Shown piece after piece: positions 9,325-18,879 of a stretch of DNA of 64,000 nucleotides (the first letter of the stretch is position 1; each line of letters starts with the position of its first letter). Origin of the DNA: Salirhabdus euzebyi (lineage in GTDB: Bacteria > Bacillota > Bacilli > Bacillales > Alkalibacillaceae). Where the stretch lies: assembly GCF_014207435.1 (NCBI RefSeq), contig NZ_JACHGH010000009.1, positions 75,885 through 139,884 of the forward strand, given 5' to 3'. The notes beneath the pieces are model-generated. The model did no database searches, was not told the origin of the DNA, and saw only the letters and a list, made by a program, of their open reading frames with translations. The translations under genes and the position numbers were made by a program.

Positions 9325-9712
9325 GTAAGTTGAGTAATTTCCTACTCATTTTATGGCACCTTAGCTTCGCATGTTCTCAGCCCACATCAATTTTAGGACT
9401 TTTTTAAAACGTTAATAAGTCAGTATTTTTCTATATGGATTGAATCTGGTTAATCAATATAGATATTAACTTTATCTTCCGTAAACAGTTTTGAAGAATA
9501 ATAGGAAAGCTTCTTTTTATGTTAAGGTCTTAATGGCTGAACTTCTCCCTTTTTTACGAGTGAAAAATAGTTTATAATTATTAGTTGTGATAGATTTTCT
9601 GAATAAAAAAAATTAAGAGGATTCTATGATATAGTTATAATTATGATAGAAAAGGTGTGTTCATAGATGGCGCCTTGCTTTATGCAAATATAGGAGATAA
9701 GGAAGGTTTATA
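9325..9712. other. Intergenic region before mqo
   Basis: About 390 bases of AT-rich DNA without a convincing ORF or RNA structure. It must contain the mqo promoter; several TATAAT-like stretches occur around 9630-9650 but none has a clear -35 partner. Confidence 0.4.
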
Positions 9713-11245
9713 ATGAGCAACATACAGAAAAAAACAGACGTTATCTTAATAGGTGCCGGAGTCATGAGCGCGACTTTGGGATCATTACTGAAAGAGTTAG
9801 TACCGGACTGGGAAATCAAAGTGTTTGAGCAGCTCCCAAAAGCAGGGGAGGAAAGTTCTAATGAGTGGAATAATGCCGGAACGGGGCATGCTGCTTTGTG
9901 TGAGCTTAACTACACTAACGAAAGACCGGATGGAACGATAGATATTAGCAAAGCTATAAAAGTAAATGAACAGTTTCAGGTCTCTTTGCAATTCTGGACT
10001 TATCTTGTGAATAGCAAGCTGATAAGTAATCCTCAGGACTTTATCATGCCATTACCTCACATGAGTCTCGTACAAGGGGAAAATAATGTAGCATTTTTGA
10101 AAAAACGTTTTGAAGCGCTGTCAACTAATCCTTTGTTCAAAGGGATGAACTTTTCGGATGATCCGGAAAAACTGATGGAGTGGATTCCACTTATCATGAA
10201 AGACCGCGTATCTGATGAGCCTATAGCAGCAACAAAAATAGACTCTGGAACAGATGTTAACTTTGGTGCTTTAACACGGATGCTTTTTGAGCATTTAAAT
10301 AGTAAAAATGTCGAATTAAATTACAAACATAGTGTTAAGAATATAAAACGGACTAGTGATGGTTTATGGGAAGTGAAGGTCCGAAATGCTGATAGCGGTA
10401 CTGTTGAACGCCATACTGCAAAATTCGTCTTTATCGGAAGTGGCGGGGGAAGCTTACATTTACTGCAAAAATCCGGTATTCCTGAACGAAAAAATATCGG
10501 AGGGTTCCCTGTAAGTGGATTATTTATGGTTTGTAATAATCCCGATGTTGTAGCCCAGCACGAGGCAAAAGTATATGGTAAAGCTAAGGTTGGTGCACCA
10601 CCAATGTCTGTTCCTCATCTGGATACAAGATATATTGATAATAAAAAATCATTGCTATTTGGACCATTTGCAGGTTTCTCTCCAAGGTTTTTAAAAACAG
10701 GTTCTTTGCTTGATTTACTGACTTCAGTAAAACCATATAATGTTTTTACCATGTTGGCAGCAGGTGCTAAAAACATGCCGTTAACAAAATACCTAATTCA
10801 GCAAGTTATGTTATCAAAGGAAAAGCGTATGGAAGAGTTGCGTGAGTTTATCCCGAATGCAAAAAGCGAGGATTGGGATATTGTAGTAGCCGGACAACGT
10901 GTACAAGTTATTAAAGATACGGAAGCTGGAGGTAAAGGAACACTGCAATTCGGTACGGAAGTTGTAAGTGCAGCTGATGGTTCCATTGCGGCATTACTCG
11001 GTGCTTCTCCGGGGGCATCAACTGCAGTTCACGTTATGCTAGAGGTTTTAGAAAAATGTTTCCCACAACATATGAACGAATGGGAGCCGAAAATAAAAGA
11101 AATGATTCCTTCATATGGCATATCATTAGTGGACAACCCAACCTTTTTACAAGAAATTAAAACTTCAACAGAGCAGACGCTAGGTCTAAGTGAAAAAAGC
11201 AATACTCTAGTTGATGCTCCTGATAAAAATAAAAGTTTTGAATAA
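9713..11245 (+). CDS. mqo: Malate:quinone oxidoreductase
   Basis: FAD-dependent peripheral membrane enzyme of 510 aa that oxidises malate to oxaloacetate and passes electrons to the quinone pool, bypassing NAD-linked malate dehydrogenase. The dinucleotide-binding motif is at the N-terminus ([13 protein letters not shown]), and the diagnostic [18 protein letters not shown] region follows around residues 50-68. The C-terminal FAD segment ([16 protein letters not shown]) is present. Length matches the family. GGAAGG precedes the ATG. Single gene with its own terminator; no TCA-cycle neighbours. Confidence 0.96.
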   Translation: MSNIQKKTDVILIGAGVMSATLGSLLKELVPDWEIKVFEQLPKAGEESSNEWNNAGTGHAALCELNYTNERPDGTIDISKAIKVNEQFQVSLQFWTYLVNSKLISNPQDFIMPLPHMSLVQGENNVAFLKKRFEALSTNPLFKGMNFSDDPEKLMEWIPLIMKDRVSDEPIAATKIDSGTDVNFGALTRMLFEHLNSKNVELNYKHSVKNIKRTSDGLWEVKVRNADSGTVERHTAKFVFIGSGGGSLHLLQKSGIPERKNIGGFPVSGLFMVCNNPDVVAQHEAKVYGKAKVGAPPMSVPHLDTRYIDNKKSLLFGPFAGFSPRFLKTGSLLDLLTSVKPYNVFTMLAAGAKNMPLTKYLIQQVMLSKEKRMEELREFIPNAKSEDWDIVVAGQRVQVIKDTEAGGKGTLQFGTEVVSAADGSIAALLGASPGASTAVHVMLEVLEKCFPQHMNEWEPKIKEMIPSYGISLVDNPTFLQEIKTSTEQTLGLSEKSNTLVDAPDKNKSFE

Positions 11246-11261
11246 AAAGAAATTCCAACAG

Positions 11262-11296
11262 AAAAAATCCTGCACCTTATTGATGCAGGATTTTTA
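11262..11296. terminator. Bidirectional terminator between mqo and LysM gene
   Basis: Stem AATCCTGCA / TGCAGGATT flanked by A and T runs, centred between two convergent genes, so it can serve both. Confidence 0.9.
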
Positions 11297-11307
11297 CATG
11301 AAAATTA

Positions 11308-11898
11308 TTAATCGAGGGGAATCGCAATTTCAGAACCGATTTCTAGGGAGTACATATTTACATTAGGGTTTGCCTCTATTAATTCATCTACTGTTACGTT
11401 ATCATAGACAGCAGCAATTTTGTTGAAAGTGTTTCCTGGCTGAACAGTGTGATAGACGAGTTGATCACCAGTAGAAGAATTGTTAGATTCGCCCGTGTAG
11501 TCAACTACAACAACTTCTGATCCGATTGTCAGATTGTAAGGGTCTATTCCCTCATTTAACGTGTAAATATCTTCTAATGTTACACCATCATATACACTAG
11601 CAATTTCTAATAGCGTATTACCAGGTTGCACAGTGTGTGTTACCATGTCCTCACTATTGTTGTTGGTGTTATTTGCATCAAGCATAATTTCTGTACCAAC
11701 AGGTATGGCAGTAGGATCTAAATCACTATTTAATTCGATTAACTCATCTGTAGTTAAATCATCATATTCTTGTGCAATTCCCCAAAGAGTTTCACCTTCA
11801 TCTACCGTTTCTGTGGCGGCACTAGCTGAAAAACCAGTGATTCCTAAAATTAAACCTACAGTAACAGTCGTTGCAAGAATTTTAGAATTGTTTTTCAT
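11308..11898 (-). CDS. Secreted protein with three LysM repeats
   Basis: 196-residue exported protein. A signal peptide (about 1-28, ending in SASA) is followed by three LysM peptidoglycan-binding repeats starting near residues 32, 87 and 148, each with the GxTLxxIAxxYDxVTxxEL pattern; the first is the most divergent (GETLWGIAQEYDDLT). There is no catalytic domain, so it is probably a wall-binding protein rather than an autolysin. Very acidic, in keeping with secreted proteins of halotolerant bacteria. AAAGGAGG precedes the start. Monocistronic. Confidence 0.9.
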   Translation of the reverse strand: MKNNSKILATTVTVGLILGITGFSASAATETVDEGETLWGIAQEYDDLTTDELIELNSDLDPTAIPVGTEIMLDANNTNNNSEDMVTHTVQPGNTLLEIASVYDGVTLEDIYTLNEGIDPYNLTIGSEVVVVDYTGESNNSSTGDQLVYHTVQPGNTFNKIAAVYDNVTVDELIEANPNVNMYSLEIGSEIAIPLD

Positions 11899-12120
11899 GT
11901 CTAATTCCTCCTTTAAGTAGTTATATTAATGTATTCCTACTAATAGTGACTATTAAACATAGAAAATGTACTAGATTAAGGATGACTCTTAACAAAATTG
12001 GCATTAGAAACTGCGATAAAGGGATTCTGTATATAAAAAAATTCTTTTAATTTTTTTGCTACTTTCTACTAAATTGCGACGTAATTTAAGATGGATTAAA
12101 TCTGGTATGCGCTATACAAT

Positions 12121-12223
12121 CGCTTCGGTAGAATAAGTCGCGCACTTTAGGACACGGCCTCATCCTCCTCGCGGAAAAGCACCGCTGCGGGCTCTTCAGA
12201 CACGTGCTGTCCCTCAGGAGTCT
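12121..12223 (-). repeat. Dispersed intergenic repeat, copy 1
   Basis: About 100 bp, on the minus strand beginning GACTCCTGAGGGACAGCACG and ending near CTACCGAAGCG. The same order of blocks (CAGCACGTGTCT, TTTTCTGCGAGGA, CTGAGG, AGAAGCGG) recurs at 35899-35989 and 57437-57550 on the plus strand. Its GC content is well above the surroundings. It resembles the short intergenic repeats common in Bacillaceae genomes; no ORF. Confidence 0.8.
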
Positions 12224-12320
12224 GTAAATTTTACCTGTGCTTAGTCTGACTTTCTCATTGAATAGTCATAAGTCATTATTTAAAAAAGCCAACGAAAGAG
12301 AATTCCTTATGTACTAAAAA

Positions 12321-12361
12321 CATCAAAAAGGCCTCAGCATATTGCTGAGGCCTTTTTGATG
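12321..12361 (-). terminator. Terminator after the carboxynorspermidine pair
   Basis: Near-perfect palindrome with core AAAGGCCTCAGCA / TGCTGAGGCCTTT, with a T run on the minus strand, 27 bases beyond the stop. Confidence 0.9.
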
Positions 12362-12388
12362 TTAATCTAGCATATATTGTGTTCTATT

Positions 12389-13516
12389 TTATGAAAGTCT
12401 CATCTTAAAGTCTTGGTATCCAAATTGATGAACAATTTGGCAATCGCCGTCTTTCTTTTGAACAGCAATGGCTGGTAATGCCATCCCATTAAAAGTCGTG
12501 TTTTTCACCATAGAATAGATCGCCATATCTCCAAATACTAGTCGATCTCCACTTTTTAATGGCTGTTCAAAGGAGTAATCACCTATTACATCCCCCGCCA
12601 AACAGGTTTGTCCACCTAGTCGGTATGTGAATGGTTTTTCTCCTACTTCACCTGATCCAAAAAGCGGTGGGCGATATGGCATTTCCAAAACATCTGGCAT
12701 ATGACAAGATGCAGAGGTATCAAGAATTGCAATCTCCATTCCGTTTTGATGCGTATCAAGTACAGTTGTCACCAAATATCCAGCATTAAGTGCAACTGCT
12801 TCACCTGGCTCTAAATATACTTCTAAACCGTATTTATCCTGCATTCTCTTAATGCAGTCTTCCAATAAAGGAATATCATAATCTACTCTAGTAATGTGGT
12901 GACCACCACCAAAGTTAATCCACTCCATTTGAGGTAGCCATTCACCAAATTTTTCTTCGATAGCATTTAAAGTTGTTTCTAGATCATCAGCATTTTGTTG
13001 GCAAAGTGTATGGAAGTGTAGTCCTGAAACACCTTCTAACAATTCTGAACGGAAATGATCTTTTGTTACACCGAATCGTGAACCTGGTGCACACGGGTCA
13101 TAAATTTCATGACCAATTTGTGTTGAGCATTCCGGGTTGATGCGTAGGCCAACCTTTTTACCAGCTTGAAGAACCTTATGTTTAAATTTATCTAGCTGTG
13201 AAAAGGAATTAAAGATAACATGATCACAAATCGAAATGATCTCGTCTATTTCATCCTCGCGGTAGGCAGGGGCAAAGACATGATTTTCTTTGCCCATTTC
13301 CTCATAACCTAAACGTGCTTCAAATAAACCACTTGCTGTTGTACCATCTAAGTATTCTCCAATAAGAGGATACATAGAGTACATAGAAAATGCCTTTTGA
13401 GCTAATACAATTTTACATCCAGTACGTTTCATTACCCCGTTTAGAATCTTTAAGTTTTTTTCCAGAAGACCTTCATCGACTACGTAACACGGCGTTGGTA
13501 ACTCTTCAAATTTCAT
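12389..13516 (-). CDS. nspC: Carboxynorspermidine/carboxyspermidine decarboxylase
   Basis: PLP-dependent decarboxylase (375 aa) of the alanine racemase-type barrel fold, related to diaminopimelate decarboxylase. It removes the carboxyl group from carboxy(nor)spermidine, the last step of the alternative polyamine route. The PLP lysine lies in LAQKAFSMYS near residue 41; the phosphate-binding INFGGGHH and the C-terminal LDTSASCHMPD with the active-site Cys are present. It begins one base after the stop of the dehydrogenase gene, so the two are a strict operon acting in sequence. Whether spermidine or norspermidine is the product cannot be told from sequence. Confidence 0.92.
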   Translation of the reverse strand: MKFEELPTPCYVVDEGLLEKNLKILNGVMKRTGCKIVLAQKAFSMYSMYPLIGEYLDGTTASGLFEARLGYEEMGKENHVFAPAYREDEIDEIISICDHVIFNSFSQLDKFKHKVLQAGKKVGLRINPECSTQIGHEIYDPCAPGSRFGVTKDHFRSELLEGVSGLHFHTLCQQNADDLETTLNAIEEKFGEWLPQMEWINFGGGHHITRVDYDIPLLEDCIKRMQDKYGLEVYLEPGEAVALNAGYLVTTVLDTHQNGMEIAILDTSASCHMPDVLEMPYRPPLFGSGEVGEKPFTYRLGGQTCLAGDVIGDYSFEQPLKSGDRLVFGDMAIYSMVKNTTFNGMALPAIAVQKKDGDCQIVHQFGYQDFKMRLS

Positions 13517-13517
13517 C

Positions 13518-14750
13518 TTAACGAGAGTACTCCGTTTGTTTAATAGGCTCTTTATCTACAAGCTCTGGACTAAAGTCTTCTTTCCAAGGTAAACCCCATT
13601 TGTTTAATGCTTCCATGAACGGATCTGGATTAAATTCTTCAATATTGTAAACTCCCGGCTTATTCCATTTTCCTGTCATAATCATCGCAGCACCAATCAT
13701 TGCAGGAACACCTGTTGTGTACGACACTGCCTGAGAGCCAACTTCTTTATAGCACTCTTCGTGATCACAAACATTATAAACATAATATGTTTTTTCTTTT
13801 CCGTCCTTTTTCCCTTTAAAGATACAACCAATGTTTGTCTTACCCTTTGTGCGTGGTCCTAGAGAAGCAGGATCTGGTAATACAGCTTTCAAAAACTGAA
13901 GCGGAATAATTTGTTTTCCTTCGAATTCAATAGGTTCAATAGAAGTCATCCCTACATTTTCAAGAGCTTTTAAATGAGTGAGATAACTTTGTCCAAATGT
14001 CATGAAGAAACGGATACGTTTAATACCAGGAATGTTTACAGCAAGGGATTCAAGCTCTTCATGGTATAACAGATACATATCTTTCTCACCAACTTCTGGG
14101 AAGTTATACACACGTTTAATTTCCATTGGTTTCGTTTCTATCCATTCACCATTTTCCCAATATCTTCCGTTTGCAGATACTTCACGAATATTGATTTCAG
14201 GGTTAAAGTTTGTCGCAAAAGGATAACCGTGGTCACCTGCGTTACAGTCAAGGATGTCAATGTATTCAATTTCATCAAAGTGATGTTTAAGGGCATAAGC
14301 TGAAAATACACCTGTTACGCCTGGATCAAAGCCACTACCTAAAAGAGCTGTAATACCGGCTTTTTCAAAACGTTCGCGGTAGTCCCACTGCCATTTATAT
14401 TCAAACTTTGCTGTATCTTCTGGCTCATAGTTTGCTGTATCCATATAATGAGTTTTTGTTGCAAGACAAGCATCCATAATTGTTAAATCCTGATAAGGTA
14501 AAGCTAAGTTCATAACGATGTCTGGTTTAACCTCTTCTATTAAAGCAATTAACTCATCCACATTGTTAGCATCAACCTGTGCAGTAGTGATCTTTGTTTT
14601 TCCACCATCTAGTTTTGCCTTCAATGCATCACATTTTGATTTTGTACGACTTGCAATACAAATTTCCTCGAATACCTCACTATTTTGAACACATTTGTGA
14701 ATAGCTACAGAAGCTACTCCACCACAACCAATAACTAATGCTTTTCCCAT
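13518..14750 (-). CDS. Carboxynorspermidine dehydrogenase (saccharopine dehydrogenase family)
   Basis: NAD(P)H-dependent enzyme of 410 aa that condenses aspartate semialdehyde with putrescine or diaminopropane to carboxy(nor)spermidine. The N-terminal Rossmann motif is ALVIGCGGVASVA, and the saccharopine-dehydrogenase core includes LLGSGFDPGVTGVF. The immediate partner nspC decides against a lysine-pathway role. The pair gives S-adenosylmethionine-independent spermidine synthesis, known from Vibrio and gut bacteria and present in some Bacillaceae. Upstream is a long non-coding stretch that must hold the promoter. Confidence 0.9.
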   Translation of the reverse strand: MGKALVIGCGGVASVAIHKCVQNSEVFEEICIASRTKSKCDALKAKLDGGKTKITTAQVDANNVDELIALIEEVKPDIVMNLALPYQDLTIMDACLATKTHYMDTANYEPEDTAKFEYKWQWDYRERFEKAGITALLGSGFDPGVTGVFSAYALKHHFDEIEYIDILDCNAGDHGYPFATNFNPEINIREVSANGRYWENGEWIETKPMEIKRVYNFPEVGEKDMYLLYHEELESLAVNIPGIKRIRFFMTFGQSYLTHLKALENVGMTSIEPIEFEGKQIIPLQFLKAVLPDPASLGPRTKGKTNIGCIFKGKKDGKEKTYYVYNVCDHEECYKEVGSQAVSYTTGVPAMIGAAMIMTGKWNKPGVYNIEEFNPDPFMEALNKWGLPWKEDFSPELVDKEPIKQTEYSR

Positions 14751-15492
14751 ATTCCTATCTCCTAACTATTAAAATTTGAAAATGATGCAGAACGTATTCC
14801 TCAAAAAAAGCAACAAAAAAAGCAGGTGTAAAACGCATAACTGCGCACAACACATGCTTTAGATATAATCATCAATATTAAAAAGCATAATTTCTCCATA
14901 GTGACTAAGTCATATGTACATAATTCCTAAAAGTCACAGGACATTTGAAAGCTTTAAAATATTACAATATATCATATCGGATCAGAGTCTATATAGCAAA
15001 TAATTACTTTTATCACTCTTATTGATCGTTTCACAAGTTGTGTGCATATGCACTGGTTGTAAAGTAACCAACTTATAAAATTTGAGCTTTTAACTCAATC
15101 AATAAGGCAACTTAAGTTGCCAATCGGCGTTTGACCCGGCTGTCCGTATGGCCTTAAACTCTTTTTCGGGAGTGGTCAAAAATTATCTGCTTGGAAAGAC
15201 TCAGATATATTTCATATTTAGCTTTCCATTTAATGCACATTCATGGTATCAGCTTATTAGAAAAATAGCAATAGAAAAATTTAATAATTTCAAAGTGTAA
15301 AAAAACATTAATAACTAGCCTAGTTTGTTCTAGAATAACTACTCTGCTTTATAGTTATTAACTGATAGTTGAAACAGTACCTTTTCAGTTTGGTTTGAAA
15401 GACCTAAACCACTATAAAATTCTTTTAAACCCTTGGATACTAATGGTTTTAGCAATGGTATCGCTTTCAACAATTACCCATAATAAATACTT
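14751..15492. other. Long intergenic region between polyamine and amt genes
   Basis: About 740 bases without a supported gene. On the minus strand 15090-15180 there is a short peptide-like stretch and the palindrome GGCAACTTAAGTTGCC near 15103-15118, possibly a relic. GC-rich patches (CCGGCTGTCCG) contrast with AT-rich flanks. I could not match a known riboswitch. It must contain the divergent promoter of the polyamine operon. Confidence 0.4.
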
Positions 15493-15509
15493 TGTTAGAT
15501 TATCTCACA
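15493..15509 (+). promoter_or_regulatory. TnrA/GlnR-type operator
   Basis: The 17 bases TGTTAGATTATCTCACA match the TnrA/GlnR consensus TGTNANAWWWTMTNACA at every defined position. It lies 88 bases before amt, about where TnrA activates nrgA (amt) under nitrogen limitation in B. subtilis. Strong evidence that amt is nitrogen-regulated here. Confidence 0.9.
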
Positions 15510-15597
15510 AGTTAATTGTTTGAATATTCAGAGCATGGTAAGTTATTTACTAACAACAAATGTTAAATAAATTAACATGTGAGGGGAGAAGGTTTTA

Positions 15598-16857
15598 ATG
15601 GAAATTGCTTTAATGGATAATTTATGGGTGGTTATTGGTACATTTTTAGTTTTTCTAATGCTAGGAGGATTTATTTTACTTGAAGCTGGTTCAACTAGAA
15701 TGAAGAATGCCGGTCATATAGCTGGTAAAACAATCTTTACAGCAGGAATTGGGTCTTTAGTTTTTTGGGCAGTTGGTTATGGTTTTATTTATGGTGATGG
15801 TAACTGGTTTATCGGTTTATCGAATTTCTTTTATGGTGATGCATCATTTAGTGGAGAAGGATTATCTCCAGCTGTCGATTTTATGTTCCAAATGATGTTT
15901 GCTTTAGTCGCTATGACCATTGCGTTTGGAGGTTTTGCTGAACGTGCGAAGTTATCATCCTATGTTATTTTTGCAATCCTATTCTCAGCTGTTATTTATC
16001 CGGTTGTAGCACACTGGATTTGGGGTGGTGGTTGGTTAGCTGACCATGGAAAACAAGACTTTGCTGGTTCAACAGTTGTTCACTTAACAGGTGCAATGGC
16101 TGCATTAGCTGCTACATTGGTCTTAAAGCCACGTATTGGTAAATATAATAAAGACGGTTCTTCTAATGATCTTGCAGGTCACAACCAAGTATTTACGGCA
16201 TTAGGTGTGCTATTACTTTGGGTAGGTTGGTTTGGGTTTAATGGTGCGAGTACTTTTGCAGTTGAAGGGGCGTTCTTTGGTTTTGCTATCCTTAATACAC
16301 AATTAGCAGCAGCAGCTGGTGCTATAGTGGCAATGTTTGTTGCTTGGGTTTTAACTGGTAAAGCTGATGTTCCTACTACATTAAATGGTGCTTTGGCAGG
16401 CCTAGTTGCTATTACAGCACCCGCTGGCTTCGTCAATCCTTGGGCTGCAGTTGTAATAGGTGCAATTGGTGGATTCATTGTCGTATTCAGCATGAAAATG
16501 TTTGATAAAGCCAAAATTGATGATCCTATTTTCGCCTTATCTGTTCACGGAACAGTAGGTGTCTGGGGTACACTAGCAAACGGTTTATTCACAGTACCTG
16601 AATTCGCATTTACCGGTCAAGCAGGATTGTTTTATGGTGGTGGATTCACTCAATTAGGAGTGCAAGCTCTTGGTGTTGTAACTAGTGGTTTATACGCGTT
16701 TGTAGTGGCATTCGTTATATTAAAAGTAATGGATAAAGTAATGGGCGGCATTCGTGTAACCGAAGAAGAAGAAATTGTTGGTCTTGATTTAAGTGAACAC
16801 GGAGGTTATGGCTATCCAGAAAACATCCCTCATCCGAATGATCAAAAAGGTGCATAA
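15598..16857 (+). CDS. amt: Ammonium transporter AmtB family
   Basis: Integral membrane ammonium channel of 419 aa with about 11 transmembrane helices. Family signatures include GFILLEAGSTRMKN after the first helix, the FGGFAERAK segment, DFAGSTVVHLTGA with the conserved pore His, and AALAATLVLKPRIG. The late pore His lies in ALSVHGTVGVWG. AGGGGAG precedes the ATG. No PII gene (glnK/nrgB) follows; instead a GlnD-like nucleotidyltransferase begins 39 bases downstream, which suggests a different partner. Expression is predicted to be switched by the operator at 15493. Confidence 0.96.
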   Translation: MEIALMDNLWVVIGTFLVFLMLGGFILLEAGSTRMKNAGHIAGKTIFTAGIGSLVFWAVGYGFIYGDGNWFIGLSNFFYGDASFSGEGLSPAVDFMFQMMFALVAMTIAFGGFAERAKLSSYVIFAILFSAVIYPVVAHWIWGGGWLADHGKQDFAGSTVVHLTGAMAALAATLVLKPRIGKYNKDGSSNDLAGHNQVFTALGVLLLWVGWFGFNGASTFAVEGAFFGFAILNTQLAAAAGAIVAMFVAWVLTGKADVPTTLNGALAGLVAITAPAGFVNPWAAVVIGAIGGFIVVFSMKMFDKAKIDDPIFALSVHGTVGVWGTLANGLFTVPEFAFTGQAGLFYGGGFTQLGVQALGVVTSGLYAFVVAFVILKVMDKVMGGIRVTEEEEIVGLDLSEHGGYGYPENIPHPNDQKGA

Positions 16858-16896
16858 AAGGTGATATGATTAGTTGAAACAGGGGGTCGAATTATT

Positions 16897-17868
16897 TTGA
16901 ATAACTATACAGATATTAGCCATTGGCGACAGGAAAGTATAAAGCACGTTTCAACTAATCATTACAATTTAAATACCTTGCATGATGAAGTAATAAGGAA
17001 AACGGTAGAAGTAGCAATGAAAAAGGTGCAAAGAGAGTGGGGGAGTTCTCCCGCTCCCTTTGCCTTCTTTTTAATGGGGAGTGCTGGAAGATTTGAGCAG
17101 TCTGTATGGAGCGACCAAGATCACGGCATTATATTTGATGGAAATGCTGACTGTGAAGAATATTTTTTAAAATTAGGAAGTGAAATAGCGGTTGCCTTAG
17201 AAATGGTTGGTTATGAGACCTGTGAAGGTAAGGTAATGGCATCTAATCCATTATGGTGTCAGTCTATTGCCGATTGGAAACAACAAATTTCTGATTGGTT
17301 AGAGGAAGCTAGTTGGACATCACTGCGTCATTTTTCAACGTTTATTGATTCTAGAGTTTTGGTTGGTGACAACAACTTTATTAATGAAATAAAAAAACTG
17401 GCATTTACGATAATAAACAATGAACCAAGATTATATTTGCGTTTAGTAGAAAATGTGGATTTTATCAAAAAGGGTGTGGGGGTTTTAGGTCAATTACTTC
17501 CAGAATCCTCTGGTGAACAGTCAGGTAAAATTCAATTGAAACAAACGACTTTCTTTCCGTATGTAAATTCCCTACGGTTGTTAGCTCTCAAAGAAAGTGT
17601 CACAGATTCTTCTACAATTGCTAGATTTAATAAAATAAAGGAAAAATATCCATCTATTTATAGCTTTGAGAAATACTTTATTCAACTTCTTCAATTTCGT
17701 CTTAACTTTCAGCAAGATGTAAGAAGCTATCAACAAGTCCATCTTATACCTTTAGATAAGTTGACGAAGCAGAATAAGAAGGAGCTAAAATTATTAATGA
17801 AAAAAGGATATGATCTTTTTTCTGACACAAAAAAAATAATTGAAAATGAGTGTTCAGCATGGTTATGA
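16897..17868 (+). CDS. DUF294 nucleotidyltransferase-domain protein (GlnD-like)
   Basis: 323-residue cytoplasmic protein. The N-terminal half carries the nucleotidyltransferase signature GSAGRFEQ (61-68) followed by D73 and D75 in WSDQDHGIIF, the metal-binding pattern of GlnD and the DUF294 family. The C-terminal half is the DUF294 substrate-binding-like helical domain. The CBS and cyclic-nucleotide domains often fused in this family are absent. A TTG start is used, with AGGGGGT 9 bases before it. Lying directly after amt, it may uridylylate or adenylylate a nitrogen-signalling protein; the target is unknown and no PII is encoded nearby. Confidence 0.85.
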   Translation: MNNYTDISHWRQESIKHVSTNHYNLNTLHDEVIRKTVEVAMKKVQREWGSSPAPFAFFLMGSAGRFEQSVWSDQDHGIIFDGNADCEEYFLKLGSEIAVALEMVGYETCEGKVMASNPLWCQSIADWKQQISDWLEEASWTSLRHFSTFIDSRVLVGDNNFINEIKKLAFTIINNEPRLYLRLVENVDFIKKGVGVLGQLLPESSGEQSGKIQLKQTTFFPYVNSLRLLALKESVTDSSTIARFNKIKEKYPSIYSFEKYFIQLLQFRLNFQQDVRSYQQVHLIPLDKLTKQNKKELKLLMKKGYDLFSDTKKIIENECSAWL

Positions 17869-18581
17869 ATCAGATGATGCAATTTGTTAGACAAATATCA
17901 GGACGACTAACCTCCAATTCCTATACCTCATTGGATCCACAGCAAATTGCCTATATAAGAAGCTTACAACGCGAAATTAAAAAGAATGACGTACTAAATA
18001 TACCTTTTGAGGAGTTAAAGGTGGTTGTTTTTGATATTGAAACCACCGGATTTTATCCATATAAAGGGGACCGTATGTTAACAATTGGTGCTGTTAAAAT
18101 GCGGGGAGATCAAATTTTGGCAGAAGATACTTTCTACTCTGCAATTTATAGTGATGAAGGCCCTTCAAAGGAAATTGAAAAATTAACCGGTATCACGAAA
18201 GCAGAATTATTAGCTGCTCCACCTATTCAAAATGTTTTAAAAGAATTTTACCAATTTGTAAAAAGTGATACGCTCGTTGCACATCATTCAAGTCATGAAA
18301 AACAATTTATGAAACATGCCAATTGGCTAGCGCTTAAAACAGATTTTCAAAATAGAATTATTGATACATCCTTCCTAACCAAAATTATTGAACCGGAGTT
18401 AAAACTATTCACGCTCGATGAATACTGTGATCATTTTGGGATATTTAATCAACAAAGACACCATGCTTTGCATGATGCGATAGCAACCGCAAATTTATGG
18501 TCAGAAGGAATTCGTGGTGTAAAACAATTAGGTTATTCTCATTTAAACGATGTGTATACACATATAGCCAAAATAAGGTAA
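17850..18581 (+). CDS. DnaQ-like 3'-5' exonuclease (DEDDh)
   Basis: Exonuclease of about 240 aa with motifs ExoI (VFDIETTGFYP), ExoII (LVAHHSSHEKQF, where HN..FD is commoner) and ExoIII (HHALHDAIATA), that is, the DEDDh subclass used by DNA polymerase proofreading subunits and free-standing exonucleases. The GTG at 17850 and ATGs at 17859 and 17865 are all possible; the last overlaps the upstream stop (ATGA). Either way it is translationally coupled to the DUF294 gene. Pairing of DUF294 and DnaQ-like proteins recurs beside transporters in other bacteria, but the joint function is not established. Confidence 0.88.
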   Translation: MFSMVMNQMMQFVRQISGRLTSNSYTSLDPQQIAYIRSLQREIKKNDVLNIPFEELKVVVFDIETTGFYPYKGDRMLTIGAVKMRGDQILAEDTFYSAIYSDEGPSKEIEKLTGITKAELLAAPPIQNVLKEFYQFVKSDTLVAHHSSHEKQFMKHANWLALKTDFQNRIIDTSFLTKIIEPELKLFTLDEYCDHFGIFNQQRHHALHDAIATANLWSEGIRGVKQLGYSHLNDVYTHIAKIR

Positions 18582-18610
18582 TGTATGTATTGATTGAGGG
18601 GAGGGAAGGC

Positions 18611-18853
18611 ATGAACAACAACATTCCTGACCATTTACCTAAGTTTCCTATGAGTGTAGTAAAGGATTTAACGAAATTAACCGCAAGACAAATTCGATAT
18701 TATGAGAATCAGGAACTAATTAAACCTGATAGAAACGAAAGCAATCACCGTGTATACTCGGTAAAAGATATTAATAGATTAAAGGAAATCAAACACCTTA
18801 TTAATCAGGGGATTAATATTGCAGGAATTAAAGCGCTATTGAATAAAGAATAG
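18611..18853 (+). CDS. Truncated GlnR-like MerR-family regulator
   Basis: 80-residue DNA-binding protein. From LPKFPMSVV through LTARQIRYYENQELI to INIAGIKALL it aligns closely with the N-terminal winged helix of Bacillus GlnR, including the ARQIRYYE and KHLINQGINIAGIK segments. GlnR (about 135 aa) and TnrA (about 110 aa) continue with a C-terminal tail that binds feedback-inhibited glutamine synthetase; that tail is absent, and a terminator follows 26 bases after the stop. Strong site GAGGGGAGGG precedes the ATG. It probably binds the same 17-bp operator as at 15493 but cannot sense glutamine synthetase the usual way. Confidence 0.85.
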   Translation: MNNNIPDHLPKFPMSVVKDLTKLTARQIRYYENQELIKPDRNESNHRVYSVKDINRLKEIKHLINQGINIAGIKALLNKE

Positions 18854-18879
18854 TTGGTATAAAAGTTTTTTGATATTAC

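Noticed and set aside
15090..15190. Riboswitch or small ORF upstream of amt
   Set aside because: A palindrome and a peptide-like frame exist, but no known aptamer core and no start or binding site could be assigned.
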